Positions 46,301 to 52,664 of a stretch of 64,000 bases of DNA are shown here, piece by piece (position 1 is the stretch's first letter; the number at the start of each line of letters is the position of its first letter). Position numbers and translations under genes: made by a program. The stretch lies in contig NZ_BMWA01000018.1 in the NCBI RefSeq assembly GCF_014650995.1, positions 1 to 64,000 of the forward strand, read 5' to 3'. Source of the stretch: Streptomyces viridiviolaceus. Its GTDB lineage: Bacteria; Actinomycetota; Actinomycetes; Streptomycetales; Streptomycetaceae. Below the pieces are notes generated by a model. That model did not search any database, was not told the DNA's origin, and worked only from the letters and a program-made list of their open reading frames with translations.

Positions 46301-48302
46301 GGTGAAGGCCGACGACTCCACCCACTACCCGTTCACGTGGGTCGTCACGCCCGGCGACCGGTTCACGGTCAAGCTGGAGTACCGCGACGGCGACACCGAC
46401 AACGCCCGCCGTCTCCTCGACGACTACCTGCGCATGCTCGAAGACCTGGCCCGGTCGACCGGGCCGGTGGGCGCGCTGCGGGGCCTGGGACCGGAGCCCG
46501 AGCCCGCCGGGCGCACGGACGTGGGCACGGACACCGTGGTCGACCGGTTCGACCGGGCGGCGGACCGGGAACCGCAGCGGGTGGCGCTCGTCGCCCGTGG
46601 CTCCACCATGACCTTCGCCCGGCTGCGGGACCGCAGCCGCGCGGTGGCGGGCGTGCTCGCCCGGCGCGGCATCGGCCCCGAGACGACCGTGGGTCTGGCG
46701 ATCCCGCGCTCTGTCGACTCGATCGTCGCGTTGTTCGCCGTGCTGCGCGTCGGCGCCGCGTACGTGCCACTGGAACTGGACCACCCGGACGAGCGGCTCG
46801 CCTCGATCGTCGACGACGCCCACCCGGACGTGATCCTCACCGTGAGCGCCGTCTCCCCGCGGCTGGCCTCGCTGACCGGCGACCTGATCGAACTCGACCG
46901 CCCGCTGCCCGAGGCCGAGCCGTATCCGACGTTCGCGCCGGACGACCCGAACCGCCTGCGGCATCCCGCGTACACGATCTACACCTCCGGATCGACCGGG
47001 AAACCCAAGGGGGTGGTGACCGAATACGCCGGGCTCACCAACATGCTGATCAACCATCAGCGCCGGATCTTCGAGCCGGTGCTGGCCGAGCACGGCCACC
47101 GGATGTTCCGGATCGCGCACACCGTGTCGTTCGCGTTCGACATGTCGTGGGAGGAACTGCTGTGGCTCGCCGACGGCCACCAGGTGCACATCTGCGACGA
47201 GGAATTGCGCCGCGACGCGCCCCGCCTGGTCGAGTACTGCCTCGAGCACGCGATCGACGTCGTCAACGTGACCCCGACCTACGCCCAGCAACTCGTGGCC
47301 GAGGGCCTGCTCGACAACCCGGCACGGCGGCCGGCCCTGGTGCTGCTGGGCGGCGAGGCCGTGACCCCGGCGCTGTGGCAGCGGCTCGCCGAGACCGAGG
47401 GGACGGTGGGCTACAACCTGTACGGGCCCACCGAGTACACCATCAACACCCTCGGCGTCGGCACCTTCGAGTGCCAGGACCCGGTGGTGGGTGTGCCGAT
47501 CGACAACACCGACGTGTACGTGCTGGATCCGTGGCTGAGGCCGCTGCCGGACGGAGTTCCCGGCGAGCTGTACGTGTCCGGCATCGGCATCGCGCGCGGC
47601 TATCTCGGGCAGCCCGCGCAGACCGCGCACCGGTTCGTGGCGTGTCCGTTCGGCGAACCGGGCGAGCGCATGTACCGCACCGGGGACCTGGTGGTCCGTC
47701 GCCCTGACGGGAACCTGATGTACCTGGGCCGCACGGACCAGCAGGTGAAGATCCGGGGGCACCGGGTCGAACCGGGCGAGGTCGAGGCCGTGTTCGCGGC
47801 GCACCCGGCGGTGCGGTTCGCCGCCGCCGTCGCCCAACCGGACCCGCAGGTCGACGGGGCCTACCGGCTGGCCGCCTATCTGGTCCTGGACGGGGCGGAC
47901 CTGGCCACGGTCGCCGCCGAAGTGGGCGCCGGGCTCCCGGACTTCCTGCGCCCCACGCACTACGCCCAGGTCGACAGCATCCCGCTGACCGTGAACGGGA
48001 AGGCCGACACGAAGGCGTTGCCGGAGGCCAAGCCGCTGGGCGCGCTGACCACGGCGGGGGAGCGCGGCCCTCGGACCGGGACCGAGACCGTGGTGTGCGA
48101 GTTGTACGCCGAGGCACTGGACCTGGACGACGACGAGGTGAGCGCGGTGAGCGACTTCGTGTCCCTCGGAGGACACTCCATGCTGGCGGTGCGGCTGGTC
48201 GGCCTGCTCCGCCGTGAGTACGGCCCTGTGATCACCATCCGAGACCTGTTCACCCTGCGAACCCCCGAAGCGATTGCCCGCCACCTCGATGACAACTCCT
48301 GA
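37386..48302 (+). CDS. cchH: Coelichelin synthetase, trimodular NRPS
   Basis: About 3638 residues, order A-T-E-C-A-T-E-C-A-T with no thioesterase. Landmarks by residue: A1 TSGSTG 281, T1 GGDS 676, E1 HHVVIDG 847, C2 HHIIADG 1326, A2 TSGSTG 1779, T2 GGDS 2170, E2 HHLAVDS 2345, C3 YHLLLWDG 2744, A3 TSGSTG 3199, T3 GGHS 3595. Specificity residues, by aligning the three A domains, read DINYWGGIG, DFWNIGMVH and DMENLGLIN: formyl-hydroxyornithine, threonine and hydroxyornithine, as in S. coelicolor. Coelichelin is a tetrapeptide, so module 1 is used twice in the known pathway. A roughly 130-residue piece precedes A1. ATG 37386 follows GGAAGGGG; ATG 37359 is an alternative. Confidence 0.96.
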   Translation: MEPNARLIQLSPARLAGVRRRIGDHSDRTVVEACAIGLSYWATGLSPDGIDLTPGTLFADVLGWVDNGGAAHGGWEIGADGRSITVPEGVVPADAQLALDDLADFPDRPIGTIGPSGMAARLQTLAEWNDTRADRARPTIVEMFREQARTRPDAVAVTDENRSLTYRQAARLSSQLAHHLIARGLGPEQVVGISLDRSADMVIALLAVLQAGGAFVPLDPQWPAERRAVVIEDARVVVQLNGSGEHDPSEPQAVAVDLGDWRYGSCSAEGTGVTVLGDALAYVIFTSGSTGRPKGAMIRHEAISERLLWQVDEILSFGHDDASLFKAPLSFDISINEIFLPLVSGARLVVLRPGGERDPHHLLSVIAGQRVTFTYLVSSMLDVLLEIAGDSGRLDSLRHVWCGGEVLTPELYERFRTKLDIPMYHGYGPAETTIGVSHVIYQSAAERLSTSIGKANPNTQLYVLDDELRPVPAGVGGELYVGGFLLGRGYVNAPGLTASRFVANPFANDGSRLYRTGDLARFAPDGSLDFLGRADNQIKIRGMRLEIEDVEAGLAEHPGVRHTCVVAKKNAAGGTYLVGYVIPAAGSEDLHADEVKAWATKHMVEYMVPAHVVVMTKFPLTANGKLDRNALPEPAVGTGAIVAPTTDNERAVCAAVAAVLRLDEVGVDQDFFQLGGDSILAISLLSALRDAGLHVTARQIFTNATVGALAAVASREVVSTVDHRDVATGPIVGSPIVQWLGETTDAIDGFVQSVVLNTPADLTADALEVILTAVVRRHAMLRATLVRGDRWSFDIPEADQAAAVGWQESDRPLDECVALATEGLDPADGVMLRAVWRREARQLVLVAHHVVIDGVSWRILMDDLATAWRQFASGEPVALPEVGTSFRRWTQMLERAAFDADSSYYRRPLPGADQPVGRRELSEADTVAGERLRTVSVGPDVTAALLGDIPAKFHAGVNDVLITALAVTLARWRRHLGQDQTFAHIELEGHGREGEFVAGSAGLEPELSRTVGWFTTLFPVTVDPGAAPDFTAPAYLAAALKAVKEDLAQVPDNGVSYGALRYLTHTGFDAPAPQVLFNYLGRFDTGGSGDWQLTGTTTGRLGEKRDPSMSLPRPLEFNAIAEPAAQTGGYQLVTTISWPDGMFTDEDIATLGEYFRAALAGLAALDQGGHSPSDFNLVPLTQADVDTLDGPALRDVLPLTPLQEGLYFHSVFDDDSAATYVEQQLLTLDGEVDAGRLAAAATRLLTLFPNLAARFVALADGRVVSVLESGTEAPFTTLDRPGITDDEIRDHAERDRRAGFDLATGPLMRYTLIRAGSGRSVLVQTVHHIIADGWSVPPMLRALLAEYHAPGTVYPIGGFPDYVRRLAGRDDDESDRVWREELAELPGPSLVAEGHTPSGRFADTAVEPGDDIDAAARSAGVPLSVAVHSAWAVTLGGILHSRDVVFGSTVSGRDADVPGIEDMVGLFINTIPVRARWTGTTTAQGLLASVRAHHSAVLPHQHVSLARTGRQAGAGPLFDTLVVFDVATDTDALRGPGHTLVITDIVNEGAPHYPLTLVVERSLDGRPRFDLIYDGELLREASARAILHTFTTTLTGLLTRPDALVDSLAPERTRKPAPITPTTLGGLFDAAAHRAPAATAVTQCGLDGGTRSLTYGELAHTKDALASSLRAAGVGPGERVAVAVPRSVEQVVALVAIVSAGGAYVPLDLAYPDERLQYILTDAAPQVVLVDREQRDRFTRLLARAGVPARLLVQGDELPMATTGPEREAGRHDPAYVIYTSGSTGRPKGVVVPHSSVVALLANTQPDMGFGPHDVWVQFHSFSFDFAVWELWGALAYGGELLVPEYGLTRSPVDFHRLVREHAVTVLNQTPSAFYQFIEADRHAGEPLPALRRIILGGETLDLGRLSGWVERHGTASPELVNMYGITETTVHVTHRVLTDEDFALGDDASPIGGPIPGLVTYLLDDRLRPVPPGRVGAIYVAGDQVSLGYLGRPGLTSSRFVADPFAGGGSRMYHTGDLARRTLDGELEFTGRADDQIQLKGFRVELGEVESAIRELDGVVDVAVTVADSGDHLVAHVVGRVPGDCADLLAAKLPVHMVPGRVLPVDALPLTVNGKLDRKALIERAAQDDTPVAGTPGSSDSALAALIGIFAETLPGRDVHGDTDFFRAGGDSIVAITVINRARALGLRIAPRDVFLLRTPRALAEHVGASTPQAAAAPAPARGEDGPLTPTPIILRQRELGGSLARFAQARTLVAPGGAGIADVERAANAVVAAHPALRLRLRAEHGVWALRTEPARAVTVVRPETTDATAAANEAAGRLDPESGDVIAFSWLEASRTLVVTVHHLAVDSVSWLVLLDDLAAALRGQTLTPPTTSYAEYAEALTLQAARAVDDLGHWITTLRAPALLPAVEELRETTVALAPDVSDRVTRTAPAALRVGPTELLCGALRTALTHIQPSPTDLAIDLERHGRAPVLEHHDYTRTVGWFTSIAPVRLTAHTDPVAAAHEIAERQPDERGHVAYGRLRYLNPQTTPLLNARPQVLFNYLGRGSESQALHITGGDQGSPYAVEVNAWLDEATGSLHAAFTLAEGIPDELTEHWLSALERIADAAATAERTAPVTPLQRGLFFQAQMAGPAGHYVAQSWFTFDRRLDTGALAEAMAYVIARHPVVGAGFTTDDDGNPVQVLKAGRRVDVRTVAASAEADVDALRAQDRETGFDPGEPPLIRLTVVRLPDDRDGLLLSYHLLLWDGWSREIVLRDLFDAYQAVVAGEARQAAPATPSFEDYARALDAKDPAASERFWAQHLAGVPGPTLLAGPAPALSDGLPRALVDTLSAERSDLLREAARAHGVTLNTVLTGAFGLLLAARTGRSDAVFGVTVSGREGEGLSGIVGVLLNTVPMWTRARPGDTVRGYLSAVQAARVEAMEHEHLGLGEIQRAGGHDTLFDNLFVLQNFLDRDAFAEMNARHGITSVKADDSTHYPFTWVVTPGDRFTVKLEYRDGDTDNARRLLDDYLRMLEDLARSTGPVGALRGLGPEPEPAGRTDVGTDTVVDRFDRAADREPQRVALVARGSTMTFARLRDRSRAVAGVLARRGIGPETTVGLAIPRSVDSIVALFAVLRVGAAYVPLELDHPDERLASIVDDAHPDVILTVSAVSPRLASLTGDLIELDRPLPEAEPYPTFAPDDPNRLRHPAYTIYTSGSTGKPKGVVTEYAGLTNMLINHQRRIFEPVLAEHGHRMFRIAHTVSFAFDMSWEELLWLADGHQVHICDEELRRDAPRLVEYCLEHAIDVVNVTPTYAQQLVAEGLLDNPARRPALVLLGGEAVTPALWQRLAETEGTVGYNLYGPTEYTINTLGVGTFECQDPVVGVPIDNTDVYVLDPWLRPLPDGVPGELYVSGIGIARGYLGQPAQTAHRFVACPFGEPGERMYRTGDLVVRRPDGNLMYLGRTDQQVKIRGHRVEPGEVEAVFAAHPAVRFAAAVAQPDPQVDGAYRLAAYLVLDGADLATVAAEVGAGLPDFLRPTHYAQVDSIPLTVNGKADTKALPEAKPLGALTTAGERGPRTGTETVVCELYAEALDLDDDEVSAVSDFVSLGGHSMLAVRLVGLLRREYGPVITIRDLFTLRTPEAIARHLDDNS

Positions 48303-49989
48303 CACGCAGCGGCCCCGTCCGGGGTCCGGCATCCTTGGGACCGCACTGCGCCGCAACATCGGCGCCATGGTCTGGGGCACCGTCCTCATGGGCCTGTACC
48401 AGGCGGGGGAGACCGCCTTCCCCATCGCGCTCGGCCTGATCGTCGAGCACACGATGCGCGACCGGAGCCTCGGCGCGCTCGGCCTGTCCATCGCCGCGCT
48501 GGCCGTGATCGTCACGACCGTGTCGCTGTCCTGGCGGTTCGGGATGAGGATCCTGCAGAAGGCCAACACCACCGAGGCACACCGCTGGCGGGTGCGGGTG
48601 GCGGCCTGCGGACTCCAGCCGGTGGCCAGGGACGCCGACCTCAGGTCCGGCGAGGTGCTGGCCATCGCCACCGAGGACGCCGACCAGACCGCCGACATCA
48701 TCGAGGTGGTGCCGCTGCTGATCAGCTCGCTGGTCGCGGTGGTGGTCGCGGCGGCCGCCCTGGGCCTGGCCGACGTCCGGCTCGGCCTGCTGGTGATCGC
48801 GGGAACTGTCGCGATCCTCTCGATCCTGAGCGTGCTGTCCGGGCGGATCGGCACCAGTACCCAGGAACACCAGGCCCGGGTGGCGCGGGCGGGCGCGAAG
48901 GTCGCCGACCTCATCACCGGCCTGCGCCCGCTGCACGGGTTCGGCGGCAACCACGCGGCGTTCCGCTCCTACCGGAAGGTCAGTACGGAGGCGAAGCTCC
49001 AGGCGATCACCGTCGCCAAGGTGAACGGCGCCTATGCGGGCACCGCGCTGGCCCTCAACGCGGTCCTCGCCGGCGCCGTGACCCTGATGGCGGGCTGGCT
49101 GGCGTTCAACAGCCGGATCAGCATCGGGGAACTCGTCATGGCCGTCGGGCTGGCGCAGTTCATCATGGAACCGCTCAAGCTGTTCTCGGAGATGCCGAAG
49201 TACGTGATGATCGCGCGCGCGTCGGCCGCGCGGATGGCGCTGGTACTGGCCGCGCCGCCGGTGATGACCCCGGGCCCGCAGCGCCCGGCCGCGGGCCCGG
49301 ACCTCGAGATCGACTGCGTCCGGTACGGGACGCTGCGCAAGCTGAGATTCCAGGTGAGCGCCGGCGAGTTCGTGGCCGTCACCGCCTACCAGCCGCGCGC
49401 GGCGGCCGACCTCGCGTCGATCCTGGCCGTGAACGTCCCGCCCGACGCGTACGAGGGCGTGGTGCGGCTCGGCGGGCAGGAACTCGCCGATCTGTCCATC
49501 GAGGCGGTGCGCGAGCACATGCTGGTGAACCCGTACGACGGGGAGATCTTCGCGGGCACCCTCCGCACCAACATCGACCCGCCGGGCACCAGCCGCATGG
49601 TCCCCGAGGCCGTCGAGGCGTCCATGCTGACCGACGTCGTCGCCCTCCACCGCGAAGGACTCGACTACGGCGTCCGCGACCGCGGCGCGAACCTTTCCGG
49701 AGGGCAGCGCCAACGGCTGTCCCTGGCCCGCGCCCTGGCCGCCGACACCGACGTCCTCGTCCTGCACGACCCGACGACAGCCGTCGACGCGGTCACCGAA
49801 CAGCTCATCGCGCGCAACATCGCGGAGCTGCGCCGGGGCCGCACCACCCTCGTGATCACCAGCAGCCCGGCCCTCCTGGACGCCGCCGACCGTGTCCTCG
49901 TACTGGACGGGGGAGTCATCGCCGCCGAGGACACCCACCGCAACCTCCTCGCCACCGACGAGGACTACTGCCTGGCCGTGGCCCGGTGA
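48289..49989 (+). CDS. cchI: ABC exporter half-transporter with degenerate Walker A
   Basis: A 566-residue half-transporter overlapping the end of cchH by 14 bases, so translation is coupled. A six-helix domain is followed by an ATPase domain in which the Walker A site is lost (VTAYQPRAAADL instead of GxxGxGKST, about residue 361). Walker B ends HDP rather than DE, and the His-loop reads ITSSP. The signature LSGGQRQRLSLARALA (about 468) and the D-loop are canonical. This is the mirror of CchG, and together they supply one complete ATP site. Likely role: siderophore export, partnered with CchG. Confidence 0.9.
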   Translation: MTTPDTQRPRPGSGILGTALRRNIGAMVWGTVLMGLYQAGETAFPIALGLIVEHTMRDRSLGALGLSIAALAVIVTTVSLSWRFGMRILQKANTTEAHRWRVRVAACGLQPVARDADLRSGEVLAIATEDADQTADIIEVVPLLISSLVAVVVAAAALGLADVRLGLLVIAGTVAILSILSVLSGRIGTSTQEHQARVARAGAKVADLITGLRPLHGFGGNHAAFRSYRKVSTEAKLQAITVAKVNGAYAGTALALNAVLAGAVTLMAGWLAFNSRISIGELVMAVGLAQFIMEPLKLFSEMPKYVMIARASAARMALVLAAPPVMTPGPQRPAAGPDLEIDCVRYGTLRKLRFQVSAGEFVAVTAYQPRAAADLASILAVNVPPDAYEGVVRLGGQELADLSIEAVREHMLVNPYDGEIFAGTLRTNIDPPGTSRMVPEAVEASMLTDVVALHREGLDYGVRDRGANLSGGQRQRLSLARALAADTDVLVLHDPTTAVDAVTEQLIARNIAELRRGRTTLVITSSPALLDAADRVLVLDGGVIAAEDTHRNLLATDEDYCLAVAR

Positions 49990-51098
49990 TGCGACTGCTG
50001 ACCGAGGGCCCAGGCGACATCCCTGAGGAGGGCGTGCCGCCAGCCCGCCCGGTCGTGGCCCGACGCCGACCGCGAAACCCGCACGGTCGCACCGGCCCGT
50101 TCGGCCAGGCTCTCGGCGAGCTCGCAGTGGGGGAGCATCCGCGTCTCGTGTTCCCCCACATCGAAGGCGACCCGCAGACCGGACAGGCCGGCGGGCTCCC
50201 GCAGGCGCTCGGCGATCGCACCGCCGACCGGGCCGCCCAGCGGGTCCGCCAGGTCCATGGCTTCCGGTGTCCACCAGAACGCCCCCGACTGGCAGGCGAC
50301 CCGGGACACCAGCTCCGGGAACTCCAGTGCCGCATACAGCGCGCTCAGCCCGCCGAGACTCTGCCCGGCGACCACCAGCCGGTCCTGGTCGGCGCGTACG
50401 CCGGATTCCGCCACCAGCGGCAGCAGTTCGTCCCGGACCGCCCTCCACAGGCCGGGCCTGCACGCGAACTCGGCCTGCCGGTCCTTGGCCGGAACGAAGA
50501 CCAGTGTGACGGCGGGCATCTCGCCACTCGCCACGGCCGAGTCGAACGCGGTCATGGCCGGGTGCAGATACAGCCAGTCGTCCCCGTCGAGCAGCAGGAC
50601 CACCGGTCCGCCGCCACCCGCCGGATGGACCCGGACGGTACGCCGCCCACCGAGCCGTTCACTGGCCCAGCGGATCCGGGTGCGCGGAAGGGGCAGGACG
50701 GCATCGGCGCCCAGGACGGGCCAGTGCGGCTGGGCCGGGGCGTCCGGGGTCGCGGCGATGGACCGGTCACCGCCCGCACCGACCGGGTTGAACGGGTCGG
50801 CGTACGCCGCGTCCCCGACGACGAACCGGTAGGTCACCCGCAGCCGTTCGGGCATGCGCACCTCGGCGTACCAGCAGTCCGTGCCGCCCCACCGGCGCAG
50901 GGACACGGGCTCCGACCAGCTCTCGAAGGCGATGCTCGCCTCGGACCCGCGCCACAGGAACAAGGTCACCCAACCGCCGTCGTCGGCAGGTATCGAGGCG
51001 GGTGTCCCCGCCGCCGCCCAGAACTCGTCGGTGCCGGGTGTGCCGGGCAGGCCGAACGCGGCGAAGGCGGTCTCCCCGTCGGCCGCAAGGCCCCGCAT
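49965..51098 (-). CDS. cchJ: Siderophore esterase (Fes/IroE-like)
   Basis: A 377-residue enterochelin-esterase-type protein from ATG 51098, six bases after AAGGAGA. An N-terminal immunoglobulin-like domain (to about 145) precedes an alpha/beta hydrolase with nucleophile Ser247 (VAGQSLGGLS), an acidic residue near 313-316 (DVGEHE) and His348 (SASGHDRAGW). Proposed for S. coelicolor to release the NRPS product or to process the ferri-siderophore; the synthetase lacks a thioesterase, which fits the first idea. It converges on cchI with a 25-base overlap, and its promoter shares the iron box with cchK. Confidence 0.92.
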   Translation of the reverse strand: MRGLAADGETAFAAFGLPGTPGTDEFWAAAGTPASIPADDGGWVTLFLWRGSEASIAFESWSEPVSLRRWGGTDCWYAEVRMPERLRVTYRFVVGDAAYADPFNPVGAGGDRSIAATPDAPAQPHWPVLGADAVLPLPRTRIRWASERLGGRRTVRVHPAGGGGPVVLLLDGDDWLYLHPAMTAFDSAVASGEMPAVTLVFVPAKDRQAEFACRPGLWRAVRDELLPLVAESGVRADQDRLVVAGQSLGGLSALYAALEFPELVSRVACQSGAFWWTPEAMDLADPLGGPVGGAIAERLREPAGLSGLRVAFDVGEHETRMLPHCELAESLAERAGATVRVSRSASGHDRAGWRHALLRDVAWALGQQSHHRATARQ

Positions 51099-51145
51099 GA
51101 ACGTCTCCTTGTGAGGGGGAAGGGGAAAAGCTAGGCTCATTCCAA

Positions 51146-51164
51146 TTAGGCAAGGCTAACCTAA
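51146..51164. promoter_or_regulatory. Iron box between cchJ and cchK
   Basis: TTAGGCAAGGCTAACCTAA is a nearly perfect iron box, the best of the four here. It lies 28 bases before cchK and 48 bases before cchJ, so one site can shut both divergent genes. Confidence 0.9.
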
Positions 51165-51191
51165 TCTTGGCGTTCCCGGGAGGCACTCGAC

Positions 51192-51404
51192 ATGAGCACC
51201 AACCCCTTCGACGACGCCGAAGGCCGATTCCTGGTCCTGGTGAACGACGAGGGCCAGCACTCGCTGTGGCCGTCCTTCGCCGAGGTGCCCGGAGGGTGGA
51301 CGATCGTCTTCGACGAGAACACCCGGCAGGCGTGCCTGGAGTACATCGAGGCCCACTGGACCGATCTGCGTCCCCGGTCCCTCGCGGCGTCCATGGACGC
51401 GTGA
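51192..51404 (+). CDS. cchK: MbtH-like protein
   Basis: A 70-residue MbtH-family chaperone, full length. The characteristic core is present: FLVLVNDEGQHSLWPSFAEV and GWTIVFDENTRQACLEYIEAHWTDLRP, including the conserved tryptophans. These proteins bind NRPS adenylation domains and are needed for folding or activity, so it serves CchH. It is expressed from the iron box at 51146 apart from the NRPS transcript. Confidence 0.96.
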   Translation: MSTNPFDDAEGRFLVLVNDEGQHSLWPSFAEVPGGWTIVFDENTRQACLEYIEAHWTDLRPRSLAASMDA

Positions 51405-51441
51405 TCCTCCACGGCGACTGGCCAGCGCCCGCTTCCCCACC

Positions 51442-51650
51442 ATGGGCCCGGACCACCCGCTCGCCCACCACCTGGACATCCGGCACGGCCGGATCGCGGG
51501 CCCGGACGAGGCCGTGCCCCCCTGCCCGCCCGCCAGGTCACCGACCTTCACAGCGCCACCGTGCTGCCCGGGTTCATCGACGCCCACAGGCACCCGGCTC
51601 GGACGGGCGCAGAGCAGAACACCCCGAGCATCGCCGGCCGTACGCGGATC
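51442..51650 (+). pseudogene. Remnant of an amidohydrolase N-terminus
   Basis: Two adjacent frames together spell the start of a metal-dependent amidohydrolase: HHLDIRHGRIAGPDEAVP in one frame, then, after a shift near 51525, PARQVTDLHSATVLPGFIDA ending in the HRHP metal motif in another. The match then fades and no further part of the gene follows. The remnant runs open into the next gene. It looks like a decayed gene scar at the right edge of the siderophore locus. The short length makes this only moderately sure. Confidence 0.5.
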
Positions 51651-51749
51651 GACGACGTACTCGCCCGCCGGCGACGGGGACGTCCAGGGGGACCCAGGCC
51701 CATCGCGTGGCGACTGCGCGGACGACCGGCGGCGTCGTACTGTCCTGAG

Positions 51750-52073
51750 GTGCCCGCAAAACTCGTGCTGGAAGAAGGCGATGCCCTCGAACTGCTCGCC
51801 TACCTGGTGACGGCCGCGCGGACCCAACTGGACGAGGCGGCCGAATACGCGCCGATGCGTCTGCTCACCGCCGCCGGGCGGCTCGCCGAGATGACCGAGC
51901 CGCAGGCGAGCACGGGCCTGGGGCCGCTCCTGCGTGAGGTGCGGCGGGGGATCTCGGAGACGGCCGTGCAAGCCGGCGATCCGGAAGGCTACGCCGAGCA
52001 CCTCGACGCTCTGTGCCGTGCCGTCGCCGAGCACCTGGTGGCCTCGCTCGACCTGGGCGGGGCGAGGCCGTGA
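51750..52073 (+). CDS. DUF6092-like small helical protein
   Basis: About 107 residues, mostly amphipathic helices (LEEGDALELLAYLVTAARTQ, then APMRLLTAAGRLAEMTE). It resembles small actinobacterial DUF6092-type proteins as I recall them; no function is known. The frame stays open upstream through the amidohydrolase scar, so the start is uncertain; GTG 51750 is chosen because the family-like part begins there. Its stop overlaps the nitroreductase start in GTGA, so the pair is translationally coupled. Confidence 0.6.
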   Translation: MPAKLVLEEGDALELLAYLVTAARTQLDEAAEYAPMRLLTAAGRLAEMTEPQASTGLGPLLREVRRGISETAVQAGDPEGYAEHLDALCRAVAEHLVASLDLGGARP

Positions 52074-52600
52074 ACGACGCCGTGCTCCAGGCGATCCGCA
52101 CGCGCCGCGTCGTGCGGGCCTTCACCCAGGACCCGGTCGGCAGGGACCAGCTCGAGGCCGTGCTCGACTGCGCCCGCCACGCCCCGCACGCCGGGAACCG
52201 GCGCCTGCACCGCTATGCCGCCGTCACCAGCCCGCCCCTGCTGCGCGCCCTGCGCATGGTCTCGCCCGGCATGCTCCAGCGCCCCATGGCCGCGATCGTG
52301 GTGTGCGTCGACTGGCCCCAGGTGCACGCCTACGGCATTTCACCCGGCAACCCGGGCCCCTACATCGACGTGGGTACCGCCTGCGCGACGCTGCTGCTCG
52401 CCGCGCACGGTGCCGGGCTGGGGGCCGGGCCCGTGACCTCCTTCAGCCGAACGGCGGTGGCCACGATCCTCGGCCTCCCGCAGGGGGTGGCCCCGGAGCT
52501 GATCGTGTGCCTCGGCCACCCGGCCGCCGAACAGCCGCCCGCGATGCGGCGCCGGGGCGGGCCCGCCTGGCAGGACGTCGTGCAGTGGGAGCGCGGCTGA
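52070..52600 (+). CDS. Nitroreductase family protein
   Basis: A 176-residue FMN-binding nitroreductase-like protein. The FMN-phosphate-binding start AIRTRRVVRAFTQDPV, ARHAPHAGNRRLHRY, YIDVGTACATLLLAAHGAGL and the closing LGLPQGVAPELIVCLGHP are the family pattern. It lacks any signal or membrane segment. Substrates range from nitroaromatics to flavins and iodotyrosines, and none can be picked here. Coupled to the preceding small helical protein by GTGA overlap. Confidence 0.88.
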   Translation: MNDAVLQAIRTRRVVRAFTQDPVGRDQLEAVLDCARHAPHAGNRRLHRYAAVTSPPLLRALRMVSPGMLQRPMAAIVVCVDWPQVHAYGISPGNPGPYIDVGTACATLLLAAHGAGLGAGPVTSFSRTAVATILGLPQGVAPELIVCLGHPAAEQPPAMRRRGGPAWQDVVQWERG

Positions 52601-52664
52601 CTCCACCCCGCCACGGCAATTCCTCACGCCGGGGCGGCCGGGGTGCGGGCGCCACGGTGCGGGA

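Noticed and set aside
37965..48950. Very long minus-strand open frames opposite the NRPS (up to 1844 residues)
   Set aside because: They are mirror frames of a strongly GC3-biased coding region, rich in His/Arg/Gly/Gln, with no recognisable domain.
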